From Stenotrophomonas maltophilia (GTDB lineage Bacteria; Pseudomonadota; Gammaproteobacteria; Xanthomonadales; Xanthomonadaceae): DNA of 51,940 bases. Location of the stretch: contig DGLB01000023.1 in assembly GCA_002387845.1 (NCBI GenBank), forward strand, positions 11,516-63,455. The letters run 5' to 3'. The notes under the pieces are model-generated. The model saw only the letters and a program-made list of their open reading frames with translations. It had not been told where the DNA came from and did no database searches. Positions 6,888 to 12,964 of the stretch are shown piece by piece. The position numbers were made by a program, and so were the translations under genes. Numbering within the stretch: the stretch's first letter is position 1; the number at the start of each line of letters is the position of its first letter.

Positions 6888-7976
6888 CTACGGCGACGTG
6901 CGCGGCGGCGGGCTGGCAGGCGATTGTGGCGGCTGCGGCGACTGCGGCCGCGGCGGAACCACGCGCGGGAACGTCGGCTTCTGCGGCGGCGGGGTTGCCG
7001 GCGTGCCCGGCTCCGCAGGCACCGGTGGCGGGCGGGTTGTCGGCGTGGACGCGGGCGCAGGCGCTGGTGCCGGCATGGCGCTGGGAGGGACTCCCATCGG
7101 CGCGGAAGCCACCAGCTTCAGCAGCGCCGCCCAGTCCTGGCGGTTGAAGTTGCACTCGTCTTCGCGGCCGGGCGTACAGCCGATGTCATAGGGATCGTAG
7201 GGGCGGGCCGGCGGCAGCTGGATGCGGCCATTACGATCCAGCGGCAGCTTGCGCATCGCCACCGTATTCATGACATTGCCGCCGATCAGGTACAGGGTGT
7301 GGTCGCCGCCCATGTTGGCCGCGACCACCACCTCGCAATGCGATTTCCAGTTCTCCACCCTGCCGCTGCCGAGCTGCTGCACCAGCCCGGCGTAGCTCAG
7401 CGTTTCGTCGCGGTCGCGCAGGTAGCACAGCAGGTCGCCGGGGGCAGGCTTTCCCTGCGCCGGGTCGGTCATCCGGTACGGCCCGCTGTTCTCGTACGCC
7501 GCGCGGATGTAATCGATGTGGCGCGGTGAGCGGGTGAAACCGGGCACGCCTGCGCGGCTCATCACCCAGGAGATGAAGGCCGCCGACCACGGATTGTCGA
7601 TGATGAAGGCACGGCAGTCGCTGTCGGTGTAGCGCGTCCCGAACGGTTGCATGCAGCTCGTCGCGCCGGGCTGGCTGCCCATCGGGCCCAGGGTGCCGCT
7701 GTCGCGCCAGTAGGCGACCACGCGCTGCCACGCAGGCATGCCGTCGTCAGAGAGGTACAGACGCTCGGCCTCGCTGACGCCGAGGTTCGCGGCCCGTCCT
7801 TCGCCGTCGATGAAGGGCCGGTACCACAGCCGGTGTTCGTTGCAGGCGGTGCGGACGATGCTGATGGCCAGTGGGCTCAGCCCGTAGCGGGGCGGGATAT
7901 CGCAGACTTCAGCGGCCGCCGCGGTAACAGGGGCGGCGCCCAGCAACAGGCAGGCGGGTAACAGCATCCGGCGCAT
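6888..7976 (-). CDS. exported DUF2272 protein with proline-rich tail
   Basis: The 362-residue product has a Sec signal peptide (MRRMLLPACLLLGAAPVTAAAA). The body (~residues 70-255) shows the DUF2272 pattern: WSAAFISWVMSRAGVPGF, then S..HIDYIRAAY, then APGDLLCYLRD, then HCEVVVA and LIGGNV. This order (Ala/Cys at helix start, His, Asp, His) recalls CHAP/NlpC-like papain folds, but here the usual nucleophile Cys position reads Ala (WSAAF), so hydrolase activity is doubtful; this is my inference. The last ~70 residues are almost all Pro, Ala, Thr and Ser. The start at 7976 gives the signal peptide; the frame stays open for 30 more codons upstream without support. Function unknown. Confidence 0.78.
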   Translation of the reverse strand: MRRMLLPACLLLGAAPVTAAAAEVCDIPPRYGLSPLAISIVRTACNEHRLWYRPFIDGEGRAANLGVSEAERLYLSDDGMPAWQRVVAYWRDSGTLGPMGSQPGATSCMQPFGTRYTDSDCRAFIIDNPWSAAFISWVMSRAGVPGFTRSPRHIDYIRAAYENSGPYRMTDPAQGKPAPGDLLCYLRDRDETLSYAGLVQQLGSGRVENWKSHCEVVVAANMGGDHTLYLIGGNVMNTVAMRKLPLDRNGRIQLPPARPYDPYDIGCTPGREDECNFNRQDWAALLKLVASAPMGVPPSAMPAPAPAPASTPTTRPPPVPAEPGTPATPPPQKPTFPRVVPPRPQSPQPPQSPASPPPRTSP

Positions 7977-8046
7977 GCGCGTTCTCCGGTGGGGGTAGCC
8001 AGAGCGTCGCAGACCCGCGTTGGGCAAGTCGTGAAGGCGCGTTGCC

Positions 8047-8904
8047 TCAACCCTGCGGCGGATCACCCAGCTTCAACGACAGATCAATCGCCTGCACGTG
8101 CTTGGTCAGGCCACCAATCGAGATGCAGTCCACGCCGTCCTCCGCGATCGCCCGCAGCCCGGCCAGGTCGACACTGCCGGACACCTCCAGCGGAATCCGC
8201 CCCGCGGCGATCTTCACCGCCTGGCGGCGCAGGTCCGCATCGAAGTCGTCGATCAGAATCCGGTCGCAGCCCACCGCAAGCGCTTCGCGCAGCTGGTCCA
8301 GGTCTTCGACCTCCACCACCAGCGGCAGCTGCGGCCATTGCGCGCGCGCAGCGTGCACCGCAGCACCCAGCGAGCCGGCGGCGCGGATATGGTTTTCCTT
8401 CAACATCACCGTGTCGAACAGGCCCAGCCGATGGTTGTCGCCACCGCCGCAGCGCACGGCGTACTTCTGCGCCACGCGCAGCCCCGGCAGGGTCTTGCGG
8501 GTGTCCAGGATGCGCGCGCCGGTGCCGGCCACCGCGGCGACATGGCGTGCGGTGGTGGTGGCGGTGCCGGACAGGGTCTGCAGGAAATTGAGCGAGGTGC
8601 GCTCGGCGCTGACCAGGCTGCGGTTGCGTCCCTGCAGGGTCGCCAGCACGGTGCCGGCCTTTACGGCGTCACCTTCGGCCACCCGCCAGTCGATCCGCAC
8701 CTCCGGGTCCAGCGCCCGATGGGTGGCGTCGAACCAGGGGCGGCCAGCGATCACCGCGTCCTGCTTGCACAGCAGGTAGGCGCTGTCCGGGCGGTCCGGC
8801 AGCAGGGCGGCGGTGACATCGCCGCTGCCGATGTCCTCGGCCAGGGCGCGGGCCACGTCCGCCTCGACCTGCGCGGCCGCAGGCGGCAGCAGGGCAGGGC
8901 TCAT
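8047..8904 (-). CDS. nadC: nicotinate-nucleotide pyrophosphorylase (carboxylating)
   Basis: Quinolinate phosphoribosyltransferase, which converts quinolinate and PRPP to nicotinate mononucleotide, CO2 and PPi in de novo NAD synthesis. The 285-residue length is typical. Hallmarks are the N-terminal ALAEDIGSGDVTA, the SAERTSLNFLQTLSGTAT segment, DTRKTLPGLRVAQKYAVRCGGGDNHRLGL (split here by position ~135-165), LKENHI, and the barrel end EVSGSVDL and DCISIGGLTKHVQAIDLSL. The ATG overlaps the stop of the upstream Trm112-like gene in ATGA, so translation is probably coupled. nadA and nadB are not in the window. Confidence 0.96.
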   Translation of the reverse strand: MSPALLPPAAAQVEADVARALAEDIGSGDVTAALLPDRPDSAYLLCKQDAVIAGRPWFDATHRALDPEVRIDWRVAEGDAVKAGTVLATLQGRNRSLVSAERTSLNFLQTLSGTATTTARHVAAVAGTGARILDTRKTLPGLRVAQKYAVRCGGGDNHRLGLFDTVMLKENHIRAAGSLGAAVHAARAQWPQLPLVVEVEDLDQLREALAVGCDRILIDDFDADLRRQAVKIAAGRIPLEVSGSVDLAGLRAIAEDGVDCISIGGLTKHVQAIDLSLKLGDPPQG

Positions 8905-9170
8905 TGCGCCGGGAAGTCGGCGATCTGGGCGGTGGCGATGGCTTCTTCGGCCAGCAGCACCGGAATGCCGTCGTCGACCCGGAACACCTGCTTGCCGTCG
9001 CGGGTGAGCAGGGCTTCGCGCAGAGGCTGGCTCTGCGGGCTGCCGTCGGCCTTGGTCACGGCACCGGCCGAAATGGCCTGGTTGAGGGCCTCCAGGCCCT
9101 TCGCGGTGAGCAGGGACAGGGGCTGGCGAGCGTCCGGCGACACCAGCAGGTCAAGCAGCTTGCGATCCAT
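8901..9170 (-). CDS. Trm112-like (UPF0434) small protein lacking the zinc cysteines
   Basis: An 89-residue protein that matches the Trm112/YcaR fold family: MDRKLLDLLVSPDARQPLSL at the start and FRVDDGIPVLLAEEAI near the end, which corresponds to the usual YPIRDGIPVLL. In many members the N-terminal loop is CPxCKGxL; here it reads SPDARQPL and the protein has no cysteine at all, so it cannot form a zinc ribbon. Family members activate or stabilise partner methyltransferases; a partner is not known here. It is the first gene of the minus-strand group and overlaps nadC by four bases. The 59-base gap to purE must carry divergent promoters. Confidence 0.85.
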   Translation of the reverse strand: MDRKLLDLLVSPDARQPLSLLTAKGLEALNQAISAGAVTKADGSPQSQPLREALLTRDGKQVFRVDDGIPVLLAEEAIATAQIADFPAQ

Positions 9171-9229
9171 GGGTTCTTCGTCTTGCGTGGAAGACGGCTA
9201 GAATACGTCTTTAAGGTAGGTGACGGCCA

Positions 9230-9733
9230 ATGACCCCCAACCCCTCAGCGCCGCTCGTCGGCATCATCATGGGCTCCCGCTCGGACTGGGAAACCATGCA
9301 GCACGCCGCGCAGAAGCTCGATGCGCTTGGTGTTCCGTATGAAGTGAAGGTGGTCTCGGCGCATCGCACGCCGGACGTGCTGTTCACCTACGCCGAACAG
9401 GCCGGGGCCCGTGGCCTGCGCGCCATCATCGCCGGCGCGGGTGGCGCGGCGCATCTGCCGGGCATGGTCGCGGCCAAGACCGCGGTGCCGGTGCTGGGCG
9501 TGCCGGTGCAGTCCAAGGCCCTCAACGGCATGGATTCGCTGCTGTCGATCGTGCAGATGCCGGCCGGCATTCCGGTCGCCACCTTCGCCATCGGCAATGC
9601 CGGAGCCTCCAATGCGGCACTGTTCGCCGCCGCGCTGCTGGCCCCGGAACAACCCGCCATTGGCCAGGCGCTGGAGGCGTTCCGCTCCCGCCAGACCGAA
9701 GACGTCATGGCCCACGACGATCCGCGCCAATGA
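9230..9733 (+). CDS. purE: N5-carboxyaminoimidazole ribonucleotide mutase
   Basis: Class I PurE moves the carboxyl group of N5-CAIR to C4, giving CAIR in purine synthesis. The 167 residues show GIIMGSRSDWETMQHA (substrate phosphate loop), SAHRTPD with the active-site His, and GAGGAAHLPGMVAAKTAVPVLGVP. The last ~15 residues (RSRQTEDVMAHDDPRQ) are a polar tail. A TAGAAT at 9199-9204 is a plausible -10, but I found no matching -35. The stop overlaps the purK start by four bases. Confidence 0.96.
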   Translation: MTPNPSAPLVGIIMGSRSDWETMQHAAQKLDALGVPYEVKVVSAHRTPDVLFTYAEQAGARGLRAIIAGAGGAAHLPGMVAAKTAVPVLGVPVQSKALNGMDSLLSIVQMPAGIPVATFAIGNAGASNAALFAAALLAPEQPAIGQALEAFRSRQTEDVMAHDDPRQ

Positions 9734-10875
9734 CCCGGACCGTAGGCATTCTGGGCGGCGGCCAGCTCGCCCGCATGATGGTGCTGGCCGGCGCGCCGCA
9801 GGGCCTGCGCTTCGAACTGTTCGATCCGGCCGCCGATGCCTGCGCCGGTCAGCTGGCTCCGCTGCAGGTGGCCGCGTTCGATGACGAGGCCGCGCTGGCT
9901 GCGTTTGCCGCCAAGGTCGACGTGGTGACCTTCGATTTCGAGAACGTCCCCGCCCACAGCGCCCGCTTCCTGGCCGAGCGTGTGCCGGTGTATCCGAATC
10001 CGGATGCACTGGCCGTGGCCCAGGACCGGCTCAGCGAGAAGACCCTGTTCCGCGAACTGGGCATTCCGCTGCCGGCGTTCGCCGACATCCGCAGCCGCGA
10101 CGAGCTGGCGGCACGGGTGGCGGAGTTCGGCCTTCCGTGCATTCTCAAGACCCGCCGCCTGGGCTATGACGGCAAGGGTCAGTTCCGTCTGCGCAGCGAG
10201 GCGGACATCGATGCGGCCTGGGCCGCGCTGGGTGCACAGGTTGAGCGCACCGGGCTGATTCTGGAAGGCTTCGTGGCCTTCGACCGCGAAGTCAGCGTGG
10301 TCGCCGTGCGCGGTCGTGACGGCGAGTTCCGCGCCTGGCCGGTCACCGGCAACTGGCATGTGGACGGCGTGCTGTCGGTCAGCCTGGCACCGGCCGTGCT
10401 GAGCCCGGCACAGCAGGACGCGGCGATTGGCTACGCCCGTACCCTGGCCGAGCGCCTGGACTACGTCGGCGTGTTCGCGCTGGAGCTGTTCTGCCGCGGT
10501 GATGAGCTGCTGGCCAACGAGATGGCACCGCGCGTGCACAACTCCGGGCACTGGACCATCGAGGGCAGCGAGACGTCGCAGTTCGAGAACCATCTGCGTG
10601 CCGTGCTCGGCCTGCCATTGGGCGACACCCGCATGCTGGGGCATGCCTGCATGCTCAACTGGATCGGTGCGATGCCGGATGCAACGGCAGTGCTGGCCCA
10701 GCCGGGTGGGCACTGGCACGACTACGGCAAGCAGCCGCGTGATGGCCGCAAGGTCGGTCATGCGACGCTGCGCAGTGATGAGGCCGTAGCCTTGGCCGCC
10801 GATCTGGAAGCGGTGGGCAAGCAGCTGGATCGCGGGGACCAGGTAGCTCCAGCAATCAAAACCCTGCTGGGGTAA
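9730..10875 (+). CDS. purK: N5-carboxyaminoimidazole ribonucleotide synthase
   Basis: ATP-grasp enzyme that makes N5-CAIR from AIR, bicarbonate and ATP, handing the product to PurE. The 381-residue protein begins with TVGILGGGQLARMMVLAG (N-terminal Rossmann-like loop), followed by the central FDFENVPAHSARFLAERV and CILKTRRLGYDGKGQF (ATP-binding loop), and ends with ALELFCRGDELLANEMAPRVHNSGHWTIEG region residues typical of the metal and phosphate site (~260-285). ATGA overlap with purE indicates coupling. A hairpin (10883-10899) follows eight bases after the stop. Confidence 0.96.
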   Translation: MTRTVGILGGGQLARMMVLAGAPQGLRFELFDPAADACAGQLAPLQVAAFDDEAALAAFAAKVDVVTFDFENVPAHSARFLAERVPVYPNPDALAVAQDRLSEKTLFRELGIPLPAFADIRSRDELAARVAEFGLPCILKTRRLGYDGKGQFRLRSEADIDAAWAALGAQVERTGLILEGFVAFDREVSVVAVRGRDGEFRAWPVTGNWHVDGVLSVSLAPAVLSPAQQDAAIGYARTLAERLDYVGVFALELFCRGDELLANEMAPRVHNSGHWTIEGSETSQFENHLRAVLGLPLGDTRMLGHACMLNWIGAMPDATAVLAQPGGHWHDYGKQPRDGRKVGHATLRSDEAVALAADLEAVGKQLDRGDQVAPAIKTLLG

Positions 10876-10882
10876 CGGAAGC

Positions 10883-10899
10883 GCCGGCCGTTGGCCGGC
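10883..10899. terminator. stem-loop between convergent purK and the SOD gene
   Basis: GCCGGCC (10883-10889), loop GTT, GGCCGGC (10893-10899), a perfect 7-base GC stem in the 45-base gap. No T-run on either side. Probably a shared transcript end; REP-like origin is possible, but there is no GTAG. Confidence 0.45.
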
Positions 10900-10920
10900 C
10901 CGGGCGACCGGTTCAATCGG

Positions 10921-11499
10921 TCAATCGCGCAGCCGCGCCGCCACTGCCTCCCAGTTCACCACCTTCCAGAACGCCTCCAGGTATTTCGCCCGGTCGTTCT
11001 GGAAGTCCGTGTAATACGCGTGTTCCCACAGGTCACAGCCAAGCAGCGGGGTGCTCTGGCCCACCAGCGGCGTGCCGGCGTTGCGGGTGACCTGCACTGC
11101 CAATGTGCTGTTGGGGTGCTGCACCAGCCACACCCAGCCGGACCCGAACAGCCCCAGCGCGGCGCGCTCGAACTCCTCGCGCAGCCGGCGCAGGTCGCCG
11201 AAATGGCGTCCAATCAGTTCCGCCAGCCGGCCCTGCGGTTCTGCACTGCCGCGCGGTCGCAACCCCTCCCAGAAGAACCCGTGGTTCCAGGCCTGGGCCG
11301 CTGCATCGAACAGGCTGCCCTGGCTCTGCCGCACCACCGCTTCCAATGACAGTTCCGCCAGCTCGGTGCCGTCGATCCGGGCATTTACCGTTTCGATGTA
11401 AGCCCGGTGATGTCCCAGGTGCAGGTCCAGGCTGGCCGCGGACAGGTGCGGCTGCAGGGCAGTGCGGTCGAAGGGCAGGCGGGGCAGGTCGAAGGGCAT
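10921..11499 (-). CDS. Fe/Mn-type superoxide dismutase, unusual ligand helix
   Basis: Dismutates superoxide in the cytoplasm. The 192 residues cover the helical N-terminal domain (MPFDLPRLPFDRTALQPHLS) and the alpha/beta C-terminal domain with DLWEHAYYTDFQNDRAKYLEAFW. Likely metal ligands are His27, the His of AWNHGFFW, and the Asp and His of DLWEHAYY. The first ligand helix reads HLGHHRAY where E. coli SodB has HYGKHHQTY, one residue shorter, so the spacing from the ligand His to the conserved second-shell Tyr is altered. Metal choice cannot be read here. A start upstream of 11499 would run through the promoter of grxD. It is divergent from grxD and convergent with purK. Confidence 0.85.
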   Translation of the reverse strand: MPFDLPRLPFDRTALQPHLSAASLDLHLGHHRAYIETVNARIDGTELAELSLEAVVRQSQGSLFDAAAQAWNHGFFWEGLRPRGSAEPQGRLAELIGRHFGDLRRLREEFERAALGLFGSGWVWLVQHPNSTLAVQVTRNAGTPLVGQSTPLLGCDLWEHAYYTDFQNDRAKYLEAFWKVVNWEAVAARLRD

Positions 11500-11572
11500 G
11501 GCGATCCGGGAGTGTGAGACGAAGGCGACCGGTGCGGGGTCAACCGCATTACAATGGGCGCAGGGGAAGTCT

Positions 11573-11594
11573 ATCCGACCACCCGGGGTCGGAT
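11573..11594 (+). promoter_or_regulatory. hairpin in the grxD leader
   Basis: ATCCGACC (11573-11580), six-base loop, GGTCGGAT (11587-11594), 26 bases upstream of the grxD start. TACAAT at 11550-11555 is a plausible -10 upstream, without a clear -35, which would place the hairpin inside the leader. It could be an operator or an RNA structure. Confidence 0.35.
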
Positions 11595-11619
11595 GGTTCC
11601 GCAACGCAGGAGAGGTGTG

Positions 11620-11940
11620 GTGGCGGTCTTGCAGCAGATCCAACAGGAAGTCGATCGTTACCCCCTCGTGTTGTTCATGAAGGGCACCCCGCAGTACCCG
11701 ATGTGCGGGTTCTCCAGCCGCGCCGTGCAGGCGCTGATGGCCGCCGGCGCGGTCAACCTGCGCACGGTCAACGTGCTCGAAGAGCCGGAAGTGCGCGCCA
11801 ACCTGCCGCGCTTCTCCAACCTGCCCACCTTCCCGCAGCTGTTCATCCATGGCGAGCTGATCGGCGGCTGCGACATCGTGCTGGAGCTGTTCGAGGCCGG
11901 CGAGCTCAAGCGCATCGTCGAAGAGGCCGCACACGGATGA
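11620..11940 (+). CDS. grxD: monothiol glutaredoxin of the CGFS (Grx4) type
   Basis: CGFS glutaredoxins hold a glutathione-ligated 2Fe-2S cluster and deliver or sense Fe-S clusters in the cytoplasm. The 106-residue form starts at GTG 11620 (MAVLQQIQQEV); AGGAGAGG at 11608-11615 is spaced well for this start, and GTG 11617 is too close. The active site is YPLVLFMKGTPQYPMCGFSS (Lys and CGFS), then NVLEEPEVRANLP and FPQLFIHGELIGGCDI for glutathione binding. The usual Trp before TFPQL is Leu (SNLPTFPQL). The stop overlaps the SDR start in ATGA, so the two are coupled. Confidence 0.93.
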   Translation: MAVLQQIQQEVDRYPLVLFMKGTPQYPMCGFSSRAVQALMAAGAVNLRTVNVLEEPEVRANLPRFSNLPTFPQLFIHGELIGGCDIVLELFEAGELKRIVEEAAHG

Positions 11941-12686
11941 GCGCGCTCCCGTCCGTGGCGGTCGGGAGCGGGTCGCTGGCCGACCGCATCATTCTCATTG
12001 CAGGTGCCGGTGGCGGCTTTGGCAGCGCCGCGGCGGTGGCCTGCGCGGCCGCCGGGGCCACCGTGGTGCTGCTGGGGCGCAAGCCGCGCCGGCTGGACCG
12101 GGTCTACAGCGCGGTCCAGGCCGTGGGGCCGGAGCCGCTGCTGTATCCGCTGGACCTGGAAGGCGCGACCCCGGACGACTACGCCACCCTGGCCGAGCGC
12201 CTGCAGGGCGAGCTGGGGCGGCTGGACGGGGTGCTGTACTGCGCTGCCGACTTCGCCGGTCTGACCCCGTTCGAGCTGGCCGACCCGGCCGCGTTCGCGC
12301 GCGCTGTCCATGTCAACCTGACCGCCCCGGCCTGGCTGGCCCAGGCCTGCCTGCCGCTGCTGAAGCAGCGCGACGATGCCGCACTGGTGTTCACCGTGGA
12401 CGACCCGGCCCGGGTAGGGCAGGCCTACTGGGGCGGCTATGGGGCCGCCCAGCACGGGCTGCGTGGGCTGATCGCCAGCCTGCATGCCGAACTGGCACGC
12501 GGGCCGGTGCGGGTGAGCGGGCTGCAGCCGGGCCCGATGCGCACCGCGCTGCGGGCACGGGCGTTCTCGCTGGACGAGGACCAGGCGGCGCGGCATCCGC
12601 AAGAGTGCGCCGAAGCGGCGGTGCTGCTGTTGTCGGCAGCCGGGGCCAGGCACCGCGGTGCGGTGTTGGATACGTCACCGCCCTGA
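11937..12686 (+). CDS. YciK-like SDR-fold protein with degenerate active site
   Basis: A 249-residue short-chain dehydrogenase/reductase fold closest, from memory, to YciK: LADRIILIAGAGGGFGSAAA, ATVVLLGRKPRRL, LDGVLYCAADFAG, and GLQPGPMRTALRARAF. The catalytic set is largely gone. The cofactor loop TGxxxGIG is AGAGGGFG. The structural Asn-Ala-Gly is CAA. The active-site Ser region (FTSSS in YciK) is FTVDD. In YxxxK the Tyr stays (YGAAQ) but Lys is Gln. NAD(P)-dependent catalysis is therefore unlikely, although a cofactor could still bind. It is translationally coupled to grxD. No terminator is evident downstream. Confidence 0.82.
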   Translation: MSALPSVAVGSGSLADRIILIAGAGGGFGSAAAVACAAAGATVVLLGRKPRRLDRVYSAVQAVGPEPLLYPLDLEGATPDDYATLAERLQGELGRLDGVLYCAADFAGLTPFELADPAAFARAVHVNLTAPAWLAQACLPLLKQRDDAALVFTVDDPARVGQAYWGGYGAAQHGLRGLIASLHAELARGPVRVSGLQPGPMRTALRARAFSLDEDQAARHPQECAEAAVLLLSAAGARHRGAVLDTSPP

Positions 12687-12964
12687 CATGAATGGCCGCT
12701 ACCTTCCGCCCTGCCGGCAAGGAGCCGGTATTTCCTGAACAGGCGGATGTGAAGAAAATGTCACGATTGCGTTGTGATGGTGTGCGCGTTGTCGCTAAAC
12801 CGTCACATACCGGGGCTATCGTGTTAATCTAGTGTTAACCGTTGCGGCTGAAACCAGCCTGCGGCATAGGGAACCCAGATCTAAGTCCATTCAGTCACTT
12901 TCGGGGCTGTGTGGGCGCGTTTTTTCTCCGCAAATCGCCACTCTCGCATCGAGGCTACCCAAAA
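12687..12964 (+). other. intergenic leader of the TonB-dependent receptor
   Basis: A 278-base gap that must hold the receptor promoter. GTGTTAA occurs twice, at 12821-12827 and 12832-12838, a direct repeat with an 11-base period that could bind a regulator on one DNA face. GTCACA (12802-12807) and TAATCT (12825-12830), 17 bases apart, are only a weak promoter match. The base composition is lower in GC than the flanking genes. No small gene or RNA is recognised. Confidence 0.3.

Noticed and set aside
9183..9204. TTGCGT/TAGAAT as promoter of purE
   Set aside because: Only ten bases separate the two; the TAGAAT alone may still be a -10.
12789..12822. TTGTCG/TATCGT as promoter of the TonB receptor
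   Set aside because: The spacing is 22 bases, too long for sigma70.
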